Assembly: GCA_002387005.1 (NCBI GenBank)
Contig: DGKN01000182.1
Coordinates: 10,649-16,368, forward strand
Length of the DNA: 5,720 bases
Origin: Propionibacteriaceae bacterium UBA4569
Lineage (GTDB): Bacteria > Actinomycetota > Actinomycetes > Propionibacteriales > Propionibacteriaceae
Direction of reading: 5' to 3'
Shown here in pieces: positions 1 through 5,466 of the stretch. The stretch's first letter is position 1, and the number at the start of each line of letters is the position of its first letter. Made by a program: the position numbers and the translations under genes. The notes beneath the pieces were generated by a model. The model saw only the letters and a list, made by a program, of their open reading frames with translations, did not search any database and was not told where the DNA came from.

Positions 1-758
1 GCCCCCCCCCGGGCCCGCATCACGTCGGCCAGCGGCGCCCCTTGGTCATCGAGGCGCATCACGTCGGCCATGTCGGCGATCTCGGGGAGCTCCAGTTCGT
101 CGGCGAGTGCCTTGAGGTGCGCCCACGGGGGACGCTGTTCCAGTCGGGCCCGCTCGATGCTGGTGCGGACCCGCTGGAAGATCGGGGCATCGGACATCGC
201 CGCTGCCGAGGCGAGGGCCTGGGTGGACGACTGGTTGGCAAGCCGTTCCAAGGTCACCAGGTCGAACAGGGTGTGCAGGGATTCCGCGGCGTCGGCATGG
301 GTCGCACGACGAGCGCCCCGAAGGGCGAGGTCGGGGTAGAACCATCCGAGCGCCCCCAGCGCCAGTGAGACGACCAGGGGAACCGGCTGGGAAAGCGCAC
401 CGGCGCCGACCATGAGGGCCACCGCAAGCGGTGGCGCCGCCAACCCCAGCAGGCCAAGGATGGCCTTCTGCGTCAGCCAGTCCCCCACCGTGCGTCCCTG
501 CAGCGCCAAGGATGACCGCACCCGGTCCGACACCGGCACGCGCAGGCGCTGCTCCAGGGTCGAACCAAGACGTGTCGCCCAGTCCTGGTCGCCAGCGGGG
601 ACCTCGACCACCGTCCGTGTCGGACGCGAGTCGTCCAGGGCCGCCAGGGCATCGGCCAGACGCGGTGGGCGTCGGGTGAACGACAGCCCGATCACGAACA
701 GACCCAGCGCACAGGCCATGCCGGACAGCACGACCAGCCCGAAGATGGGATCACGCAT
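1..758 (-). CDS. tadC: TadC-like pilus assembly platform protein (T2SSF family), 3' end outside the window
   Basis: Inner-membrane platform protein of a Tad (Flp) type IV pilus system, expected to pair with TadB and work with the TadA ATPase. I translated the minus strand from the ATG at 758-756; it stays open to the window edge, giving 252 complete codons. Hydrophobic stretches lie near residues 5-26 and at 98-140 (probably two segments). The cytoplasmic helical part follows, ending in a typical T2SSF stretch near residues 218-250 (LADELELPEIADMADVMR, then GAPLADVMRARG). The start is supported by a GAGGTGG Shine-Dalgarno sequence a few bases upstream and by an 8-base overlap with the end of tadB (stop at 753-751). 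The C-terminal part and the usual last membrane segments lie beyond the window. A 9-base G run in the coding strand sits at the very edge. The assignment rests on position after tadB and on the T2SSF-like segment. Confidence 0.85.
   Translation of the reverse strand, partial: MRDPIFGLVVLSGMACALGLFVIGLSFTRRPPRLADALAALDDSRPTRTVVEVPAGDQDWATRLGSTLEQRLRVPVSDRVRSSLALQGRTVGDWLTQKAILGLLGLAAPPLAVALMVGAGALSQPVPLVVSLALGALGWFYPDLALRGARRATHADAAESLHTLFDLVTLERLANQSSTQALASAAAMSDAPIFQRVRTSIERARLEQRPPWAHLKALADELELPEIADMADVMRLDDQGAPLADVMRARGG
2..10. repeat. Homopolymer run of nine C (G in the tadC coding strand)
   Basis: Nine consecutive C on the plus strand, directly followed by GGGCCCG. It falls inside the tadC reading frame as consecutive Gly codons. 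Runs of this length in coding DNA can slip during replication or be miscalled in sequencing. The frame is intact up to this point, but what follows is outside the window. Confidence 0.9.
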
Positions 759-1671
759 GGGCCACCTCGCTGGCCGGGACGGCTCGAACGGAGTCCGTCT
801 CGGGCTGCTCGGCGTTCTCGAAGCGCCGCAGGATGCGTTCCCGGCGCCTCGGCAGGGTCATGCGGCGCAAAGCCACCATCGGGAGCACGAACATCGCGAG
901 CAGGCAGCCGAACAGCGCCTGCCCCAGGGGCGTCGCGTAGGGGGCGAAGTAGTTGGGGCTGAGCACCATCGCGCCGGCGAGCATGAGCACGCTGATTACC
1001 GTGACCTGACGCACGACGACGCGTGGCTTGGCACGTTCGGCCTGGATCTCCCGCAGCGCACGGAGCCGGTCGTGCATGCTCGCAGCCAGTTCGTGCAGGG
1101 TGGCCGCGGCCCCCGTCCCGCCGCGGCGGGTGCACAGGATCAGGGCCGCGACGATTGCGTCCGCCTCGGGGCTGTCCAGACGATCGGCGAAGGCTCGCAG
1201 GGCGCCATCTGTGGTCCACCGGTCGTCCATCCGGGCGACGAGCAGCTGGACGTCCTGGGCAATGGGCGCCGGAGCGGACGAGGCGGTGGCGCGGATCGCG
1301 TCCGGGATCGACTTGCCGGTGGGCAGCGATCCGGACAGGCCACGAACCCATCGGTCGAGTGATTCCAGCAGTTCCAGGTCACGGTTGGGAGGTTCACTGA
1401 GCAGGGCGGGCAGGCCCAGCAACAGGACCGGCGCCACGGCGAGTGCGACGACCCAGCCCGTCAGCACCCACACGACAAGGCCAGCGACGAGCGAGAGTGC
1501 CCAGTGCAAGCGGGTGCGAGGTGACAGTCTCGACCACCAGCGGCGCGACCTGTCCAGGCTGGATGGTCCGGCCAGGTCGTCGCGGCGTTCGACCTTGACC
1601 GCGCCGGCCAACAGCAGGAGCAGGCCGACCACGAGCATCGCTGCCCTGGCCCCAGCCACGAGTTCGGTCAT
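751..1671 (-). CDS. tadB: TadB-like pilus assembly platform protein (T2SSF family)
   Basis: Polytopic membrane protein of the Tad pilus platform, expected to interact with TadA and TadC. It has 306 residues from the ATG at 1671-1669. Hydrophobic segments lie near residues 8-25, 58-92 (probably two spans), 222-238 and 250-268. The T2SSF-type cytoplasmic domain runs from about 100 to 215 and carries SLPTGKSIPDAIRATAS and the RRGGTGAAATLHELAASMHDR region typical of TadB. The basic tail after 270 is cytoplasmic. A GTG five codons upstream could extend it, but this ATG is preferred: it overlaps the tadA stop as ATGA (1671-1668) and has GGGAGGG a few bases upstream. The length matches the family (about 300 residues). 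It lies between tadA and tadC, the standard order. Confidence 0.9.
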   Translation of the reverse strand: MTELVAGARAAMLVVGLLLLLAGAVKVERRDDLAGPSSLDRSRRWWSRLSPRTRLHWALSLVAGLVVWVLTGWVVALAVAPVLLLGLPALLSEPPNRDLELLESLDRWVRGLSGSLPTGKSIPDAIRATASSAPAPIAQDVQLLVARMDDRWTTDGALRAFADRLDSPEADAIVAALILCTRRGGTGAAATLHELAASMHDRLRALREIQAERAKPRVVVRQVTVISVLMLAGAMVLSPNYFAPYATPLGQALFGCLLAMFVLPMVALRRMTLPRRRERILRRFENAEQPETDSVRAVPASEVAHA

Positions 1672-3104
1672 GGCCTGCCCTCCCACACGCCGGCGAAGGG
1701 TTCCAGCTCCGCAGCCAGCCGCGGATCGGGATGGTAGACGCCGGGGTCATTGCCTTCGGGAGCGCGAAAGACCAGGTGGGTCACCGGACGTCCGCCCTCG
1801 ATTGCGCCCGTGAGCGTCCGCACCTCGGAGACCAGGCGCCGACGAGTGCCGCCGCGCCAGGTCTCGTCGATCAGCTTCACGTGCACCAGCAGGTGGATGT
1901 TGTGCGCGATCTGGCGGTAGGCCTCGTCGACGCTGAGAACGCCGCCCTGCGCGACCCGCGATGCCAAGCGGTCGATCGTCGACGACGCGGAATGCGAGTG
2001 CGTCGTGCTGAGGCTGCCCGCGCCGGACTGCATCGCCTCGAACATGGCACCCGCCTCATTGCCGCGTACCTCACCCACGACCACGCGCGAGAGGTTCTGT
2101 CGGAGGGCCTCGGGGATCAGGTCGGCCACCGTGTACTGACCCATCGGACGACCATCCGCGCCCACCTCACCCAACCCAACACGCGCCTGCAGGGCGACCA
2201 TGTTCCGCCTGCCCTGACGCAGGTGCGTGAGCAGCTCGTAGTCGGTCTCGACGGTGCCGAACCGTTCAGTGGCAGGGATCGCGTCGATCAGGGCGCGCAA
2301 CAGTGTGGTCTTCCCGGCGCCCTGGTCACCCGAGATCACCATGGACCGACGCGCGAGCACGCTGTCGTGGAGAATGCGGGCGATCTCAAGCGGCATCATC
2401 CCGCCGTCGGCGAGCTGGCGCAGGGTGACGTCGGTGAGGATGTGCTGCCGGATCACCACGGACGGGCGGTAGCTCAGACCGAAGCCGATGGCGTGCAGGC
2501 GGAAGCGGTCGCCGATCGCCAGCGTCATCATCGGGTGGGCGTCGTCGAAGCGTCGGGGTGGGTTGGCGCTCTCGCCGAGGAATCGGATGGCCTCCACCAG
2601 TTCTTCGTCGGAGTCGGCCACGGGCGAGTGGGTTTCGCGGTGCCCGTCGCCGTACTGCACGAAGACGCCGTCGTGGCCGTGCACCTCGATGTTCTCTGCG
2701 GTGGGGATCTCGAACAGCGGCTGGAGCCGTCCATAGCCGAAGATGGCGTTCTCCACTGCCGCCGCCACCGCGTGCTCGCGGGCCAGCGGCCAGACGCTCT
2801 GCCCCTGCCGCACGCTGTCCTCGGCGTGGTTGCGGACGACGGCACGGATCGTCGCGCGGCCCATCATCCGCTTGTCCTGCGCAGGCATCGGCAGGCCGTG
2901 CTCCGCGAACCAGCGCTGGGACGTGGACGTGATCTGTTCGGAGGCCACCTGCCGCAGCCGCACCACCAGGCCCCAGTCGACCTGCGCGGCGTCGGCGTGC
3001 TTGAGGATGGTGCGATCCGCCGCTTGGGTAGCCGCGGCCGGCCCCGGGTCCGGGTCTGAGGCCTTGAGGCGGGCCAGCACCTCGTCGAGGGACACCTGGC
3101 TCAT
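1668..3104 (-). CDS. tadA: TadA/CpaF-family secretion ATPase
   Basis: Cytoplasmic hexameric ATPase of the type II/IV secretion superfamily that powers Tad pilus assembly. It has 478 residues from the ATG at 3104-3102. Visible motifs, in order: a helical N-terminal region up to about 120; a sensor-like domain from about 120 to 230 (FGYGRLQPLFEIPTAENIEVHG, with RFRLHAIGFGLSYRPSVVIRQ); Walker A GDQGAGKT at 259-266 (Lys265); an acidic Asp-box segment VETDYELL at 285-292; Walker B region RVVVGEVRGNE near 340-350, with catalytic Glu345; and the His box STTHSHSA near 366-373. All nucleotide-binding motifs look intact. A GTG nine codons upstream is possible, but the ATG is preferred because it overlaps the tadZ stop as ATGA (3104-3101) and has a G-rich GGGGGTCGGA sequence before it. 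Identity as the TadA/CpaF branch is supported by the neighbouring tadZ, tadB and tadC. Confidence 0.95.
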   Translation of the reverse strand: MSQVSLDEVLARLKASDPDPGPAAATQAADRTILKHADAAQVDWGLVVRLRQVASEQITSTSQRWFAEHGLPMPAQDKRMMGRATIRAVVRNHAEDSVRQGQSVWPLAREHAVAAAVENAIFGYGRLQPLFEIPTAENIEVHGHDGVFVQYGDGHRETHSPVADSDEELVEAIRFLGESANPPRRFDDAHPMMTLAIGDRFRLHAIGFGLSYRPSVVIRQHILTDVTLRQLADGGMMPLEIARILHDSVLARRSMVISGDQGAGKTTLLRALIDAIPATERFGTVETDYELLTHLRQGRRNMVALQARVGLGEVGADGRPMGQYTVADLIPEALRQNLSRVVVGEVRGNEAGAMFEAMQSGAGSLSTTHSHSASSTIDRLASRVAQGGVLSVDEAYRQIAHNIHLLVHVKLIDETWRGGTRRRLVSEVRTLTGAIEGGRPVTHLVFRAPEGNDPGVYHPDPRLAAELEPFAGVWEGRP

Positions 3105-3907
3105 CGTCCGACCCCCGCCGGCTGCCACCACGATGCGTCCCGTGCACCGTCGATCGTCTCGATGCGGTTGCGGATCTGCTCGTCGATCCGTCCGGCAGTG
3201 CGCCGCAGCCCGCGGACGAGGGCACCACCCGCGAATCCGCGCGGCATCGCCTGCCCGTCGCTGAGGACGGCTGCCTGGCGCGGCTCGAAGGGGAGCTCAC
3301 CCCACACCGACACCCCGAACTGGGCCTCCACCTCGCGCGCCGAGTAGGGACGACCAGGCCCGACGAGCACCAGGCCGAGCTGGGCCGAGGTGGTTTGCGC
3401 GGAGACGACCGGGAGCGCGATCCGCAACGCGGCCAGCGCGCGCAGGTCACTGCGCACGAAGACCAAGGCGACATCCGACTCCCCCACGAGCCCCGCGGGT
3501 AGCCCTCGCCCGATACGGCCAGCGTCGACAATGACGTCCGTACCCGCCCGTCCGAGGTCACGCAGCGCACTGGCGGCGCTTCCCCAGGAGGCATCGAAGG
3601 AGTGTGCAGCGCCGGCGCTCGCGAACCCGGGCAGGAAACGGCGGCTCGGAGTGCCCTCCGACAGGGGCAAGGTCTGGTGCCACACCTCGTCCACGAGGGG
3701 ACGCCGGTCCCGGTGCGCCAGAGCGACATGGGCCAGACCGCGCCCGCCGAGCTCGACTCCGCTGAGGAAGCCGGCGGCGATCGCCTGTGCCGGGTCCCGG
3801 TCGGCGTCGACCAGGAGCACGTCCCGGGGCCAGTTCAACGCAAGACCAAGCGTGCCGGTGGTGACCCCGGGGGACCCAGACGCGGAGCAGCAGGTGACCA
3901 GTGCCAT
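3101..3907 (-). CDS. tadZ: TadZ/CpaE-like ParA-fold (SIMIBI) protein with degenerate Walker A
   Basis: Probable localisation or regulatory protein of the pilus system, related to TadZ/CpaE and the actinobacterial Ssd-like MinD/ParA relatives. It has 268 residues. The P-loop lies at the N-terminus: residues 10-17 read SGSPGVTT, aligning with the deviant Walker A KGGxGKTT, but both lysines are replaced (Ser10, Val15). A Walker A'-like VDADRD follows at 33-38, a Walker B-like DVIVDAG at 124-130, and the later ParA-type strand GELPFEPR at 203-210. There is no N-terminal receiver-like domain, unlike CpaE of Caulobacter. The ATG at 3907-3905 overlaps the SAF gene stop by one base (TGATG), with GGAAGG 7 bases upstream. 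The gene is followed directly by tadA. Lack of the catalytic lysines suggests altered or absent ATP hydrolysis; this is inference. Confidence 0.8.
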   Translation of the reverse strand: MALVTCCSASGSPGVTTGTLGLALNWPRDVLLVDADRDPAQAIAAGFLSGVELGGRGLAHVALAHRDRRPLVDEVWHQTLPLSEGTPSRRFLPGFASAGAAHSFDASWGSAASALRDLGRAGTDVIVDAGRIGRGLPAGLVGESDVALVFVRSDLRALAALRIALPVVSAQTTSAQLGLVLVGPGRPYSAREVEAQFGVSVWGELPFEPRQAAVLSDGQAMPRGFAGGALVRGLRRTAGRIDEQIRNRIETIDGARDASWWQPAGVGR

Positions 3908-4527
3908 CAGGATGCCTTCCGGACCAGGACGATCAGGTCACGGGCGGCGAGGTCTGCCACTTCGGCCGACACGCCCTCGGGCACTGCGACGTCGAGCAGG
4001 CTGCTGGAGCCATCGGTGGAGGTGCGCGGCGCGGTCACGACCACCGCGTCGACGACCAAACCCTTGGTGTGCTGCTTGTCACTGGAGACCTGCACCAGTT
4101 GGACGGCGGTACCCGCGGGCAGCGACTGCACGGGCACGCGTCCTGCCTGCAACTTGAGACCCAGCTGCACCTGCCCTGCCTCCAGGGTGGCTGTACCTAT
4201 CGCACCGGTGCCCACCAGGGACCCAGCAGGCAGATCGACGAGCGCCTGCTTGCCCACGAGCTCGGTCAACTGATCGCCGGGGATGGTGCGCACGCCCGGT
4301 GCGGGCCCGATGGTGACCACGGACAGGTCGGTGGACTGCACGACCTCTCCCCGCGGCACGCTGTGGGCCACGACGACCACCTGGTTGGAGTGGCTGGCCT
4401 GCTGATAGGCCATCACGCCGCCGAGCCCGCCCAGGGCCGCGAGCAGCACCCCGGCCGCCACGAGCCGGGGGCTGCGGCGGGGTCGAAGGGTCGCGATGGT
4501 GGGCTGTGCCACCGTTGGTGCAGGCAT
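3907..4527 (-). CDS. SAF-domain (CpaB/RcpC-like) membrane-anchored protein, first gene of the Tad operon
   Basis: Probable pilus-assembly accessory protein with 206 residues. It has a short basic N-terminus (RPRRSPR, about 15-21), one membrane anchor near 22-40, then a SAF-type domain from about 48 to 112 (VVVAHSVPRGEVVQSTDLSVV, GDQLTELVGKQALVDLPAGSLV). A second beta-rich half follows (VPVQSLPAGTAVQLVQV; ...LLDVAVP...). The topology is N-in with the bulk outside. In diderms, RcpC/CpaB works with the outer-membrane secretin; in monoderms its partner is unclear. The start is uncertain. I chose the ATG at 4527-4525 because its MPAPT... beginning resembles actinobacterial relatives. It lacks a Shine-Dalgarno sequence, so it may be leaderless. 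A GTG at 4557-4555 would add ten residues (MTLSLLIVPR) but would place the start inside a palindrome. It is likely the promoter-proximal gene of the operon. Confidence 0.8.
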   Translation of the reverse strand: MPAPTVAQPTIATLRPRRSPRLVAAGVLLAALGGLGGVMAYQQASHSNQVVVVAHSVPRGEVVQSTDLSVVTIGPAPGVRTIPGDQLTELVGKQALVDLPAGSLVGTGAIGTATLEAGQVQLGLKLQAGRVPVQSLPAGTAVQLVQVSSDKQHTKGLVVDAVVVTAPRTSTDGSSSLLDVAVPEGVSAEVADLAARDLIVLVRKAS

Positions 4528-4534
4528 GCGGGGA

Positions 4535-4540
4535 ACGATA
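4535..4540 (-). promoter_or_regulatory. Possible -10 element for leaderless transcription of the Tad operon
   Basis: On the minus strand TATCGT (fits TANNNT) lies 7 bases before the ATG at 4527, the spacing of a leaderless transcript. No good -35 match is visible at the right distance. This rests on spacing and weak consensus only. Confidence 0.25.
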
Positions 4541-4551
4541 AGCAGCGAGAG

Positions 4552-4569
4552 GGTCACTTCGCAGTGACC
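4552..4569. promoter_or_regulatory. Interrupted palindrome, candidate operator upstream of the Tad operon
   Basis: GGTCACT (4552-4558), spacer TCGC, AGTGACC (4563-4569) form a perfect 7-bp inverted repeat with a 4-base spacer. It lies 24 bp before the likely ATG of the first pilus gene, about where a -35 region would be if transcription begins at that ATG. It may be the binding site of a dimeric repressor or a short RNA hairpin. No cognate regulator is in the window. Confidence 0.45.
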
Positions 4570-4959
4570 ACTTCTAGCCTGTGGACAACGCCCGGATCCC
4601 AGGCTTCGGGGGCATCACTTGCCCATTTCGCTCAATCGTTGCCCTCACGTGGATCCCGGGATATTCAGCGTCGTCTTTGGAGGGTCGTCCACAACCACTG
4701 GTTGCTTGGGTCACTGTCTCGACTTCATGGTCGTGGCGCGCGCCCCACTTCTGGCAGCCAGCAGCATGATCTTGCGGGCGCACCTTCCGCCCGTCCACAG
4801 CCTTCCTGTGGAAAACCCCGCCTTCTGTGCACAACTACCTAGTCAGGTGGCGTGTCGGTGTACGGGTGGGTGGACGGGATATGAACAGCGCTCCGGGGTT
4901 CGGCGTCCACACATCGTCGGCGTGTCGGGACTTCATTGTGGACAACTGCCTGTGGAAAG

Positions 4960-5085
4960 CCCGTCCCCACGTGAACGAGCCAACACCGAGGAGCTCCTAC
5001 GACGAGCCGTAGTAAACCGTCAACGCAGTAGTCAAAGACACTTTGAACGTTGCCAGTCCAATTGCGATGGTGGTCCGTTTCGGTG
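4960..5085. other. Box-free spacer between the two DnaA-box groups, AT-enriched in its right half
   Basis: No DnaA-box core occurs here. Positions 5011-5070 are a little over half A+T by direct count (32 of 60), clearly above the surroundings. If the cluster is an origin, this is the most likely unwinding segment. It also contains the palindrome at 5032-5046. The left half remains GC-rich, so the AT enrichment is modest. Confidence 0.35.
5032..5046. repeat. Short perfect inverted repeat
   Basis: TCAAAG, spacer ACA, CTTTGA: six paired bases with a 3-base centre, inside the AT-enriched spacer between the DnaA-box groups. It has no T-run on either side, so it is not a typical terminator. It may be a protein-binding site. 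Confidence 0.4.
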
Positions 5086-5127
5086 TTGTCCACCTTTCCA
5101 CAGACGCTGTGGAAAACTGTGGACAAC
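5085..5127. repeat. Nested palindrome built from four DnaA-box-like sites
   Basis: The outer arms are GTTGTCCAC (5085-5093) and GTGGACAAC (5119-5127). The inner arms are TTTCCACAG (5095-5103) and CTGTGGAAA (5107-5115), with ACG as the loop. Eighteen base pairs can form, broken only by a 1:3 internal bulge. Each arm carries two box-like sites in tandem, so the whole is two head-to-head pairs. It also starts 18 bases beyond the stop codon of the small exported protein gene, so its RNA could form a strong hairpin, but no U-run follows on that strand. Confidence 0.8.
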
Positions 5128-5144
5128 GCGTGGTTGTGGAGAAC

Positions 5145-5357
5145 TCAGACGCGTCCCCGGCGCGGATTGGCCGCCGTTTCGGTGGTGACCGTGCTGGACG
5201 AGCTCTGCACGACGTAGGTGGACGAGGCCTTCACCCCGGCCGCCTGGGCATCCGCGGCCGACAGGGTCCCGATGCCTCCGAACGCGATGGTGGTCGCGGC
5301 GGCCAGGCCGGCGACGGTACGACGGAGAGCGTTGCTGCGATTCGTGTTCTTGGTCAT
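5145..5357 (-). CDS. Small exported protein of unknown function
   Basis: 70 residues from the ATG at 5357-5355. The N-terminus is a classical Sec signal peptide: a basic region with MTKNTNRSNALRR, a hydrophobic core at about 14-32 (TVAGLAAATTIAFGGIGTL), then an Ala-rich AxA site with AQA at 37-39. Predicted cleavage leaves a 31-residue mature peptide rich in Ser and Thr (SSSSTVTTET) and ending in RRGRV. I recognise no family. The frame stays open upstream to about 5453, but the signal peptide places the true start at this ATG. The Shine-Dalgarno sequence is weak (TTGGGAC directly before the ATG). It is divergent from the DUF2332 gene and ends next to the DnaA-box cluster. No cysteine, so no lipobox. 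Confidence 0.65.
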   Translation of the reverse strand: MTKNTNRSNALRRTVAGLAAATTIAFGGIGTLSAADAQAAGVKASSTYVVQSSSSTVTTETAANPRRGRV

Positions 5358-5430
5358 GTCCCAACTGAATCGGCCGAACCAGTGAGTTTCCTGTGCGTCC
5401 CGCCTGCATTGGATGTGACGCTCCACGTGG

Positions 5431-5460
5431 TTGTCCACCGACCCCCCGACCACCTAGCCT
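5431..5460 (+). promoter_or_regulatory. Possible promoter of the DUF2332 gene with a DnaA-box-like -35
   Basis: TTGTCC (5431-5436) and TAGCCT (5455-5460, fits TANNNT) are separated by 18 bases. The ATG follows 6 bases after the -10, consistent with leaderless transcription, and no Shine-Dalgarno sequence is visible. The -35 is part of TTGTCCACC (5431-5439), one mismatch from the DnaA box. Consensus fit is moderate. Confidence 0.35.
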
Positions 5461-5466
5461 CGCGCC

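Larger units (their letters stand above)
4580..5143. other. Cluster of DnaA-box-like sites (candidate origin or DnaA-binding locus)
   Basis: This gene-free stretch contains 11 copies of the DnaA-box core TCCACA/TGTGGA, against none seen elsewhere in the window. Exact TTGTCCACA-type boxes: 4580-4588 (minus), 4937-4945 (minus), 5118-5126 (minus). Variants allowed by the Streptomyces-type consensus: TCGTCCACA 4685-4693 and CCGTCCACA 4791-4799 (plus). Close variants with the core: 4807-4815, 4903-4911, 4951-4959, 5094-5102, 5108-5116, 5135-5143. Without the exact core but one mismatch from the box: TGTGCACAA 4826-4834 and TTGTCCACC 5086-5094. Both orientations occur. The sites form a left group (4791-4959) and a right group (5086-5143), with outliers at 4580 and 4685. 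In actinobacteria such clusters mark oriC, normally beside dnaA/dnaN. Here the neighbours are pilus genes and DUF2332, so a non-origin DnaA titration or regulatory locus is equally possible. Confidence 0.75.

Noticed and set aside
412..1362. 316-codon plus-strand frame opposite tadC and tadB
   Set aside because: Antisense to two well-supported genes; Arg/Gly/Ser-rich product without motifs, an expected artefact of third-position G/C bias.
1731..3059. 442-codon plus-strand frame opposite tadA
   Set aside because: Mirror of the tadA frame; tadA has all ATPase motifs while this product has none.
2386..3729. 447-codon minus-strand frame across the tadZ/tadA junction
   Set aside because: A different frame of the same strand, Arg/Pro-rich and without domains; tadZ and tadA explain the region.
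4653..4662. ATCCCGGGAT 10-bp palindrome
   Set aside because: Short G/C-rich palindromes arise often by chance in this composition, and it has no positional link to a promoter or box.
4574..4834. 86-codon minus-strand open frame in the intergenic region
   Set aside because: Composition is unlike neighbouring proteins, no Shine-Dalgarno sequence or recognisable domain, and several DnaA boxes run through it. Long chance frames are common in high-G+C DNA.
4997..5012. CTACG/CGTAG 5-bp inverted repeat with 6-base spacer
   Set aside because: Too short to stand out from chance and without a terminator or operator context.
4839..5126. 95-codon minus-strand open frame across the DnaA-box cluster
   Set aside because: Its sequence is largely translation of the boxes themselves, it is rich in His and Cys, and it has no domain or start signal.
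5085..5127. Reading the nested palindrome as an ordinary intrinsic terminator
   Set aside because: No T-run follows on either strand and the arms are DnaA boxes, so DNA binding explains the symmetry better; a hairpin role remains only a possibility.
4619..5188. 189-codon plus-strand open frame over the intergenic region
   Set aside because: Cys- and Arg-rich low-quality protein spanning the boxes and the tail of the small gene, with no recognisable motif.
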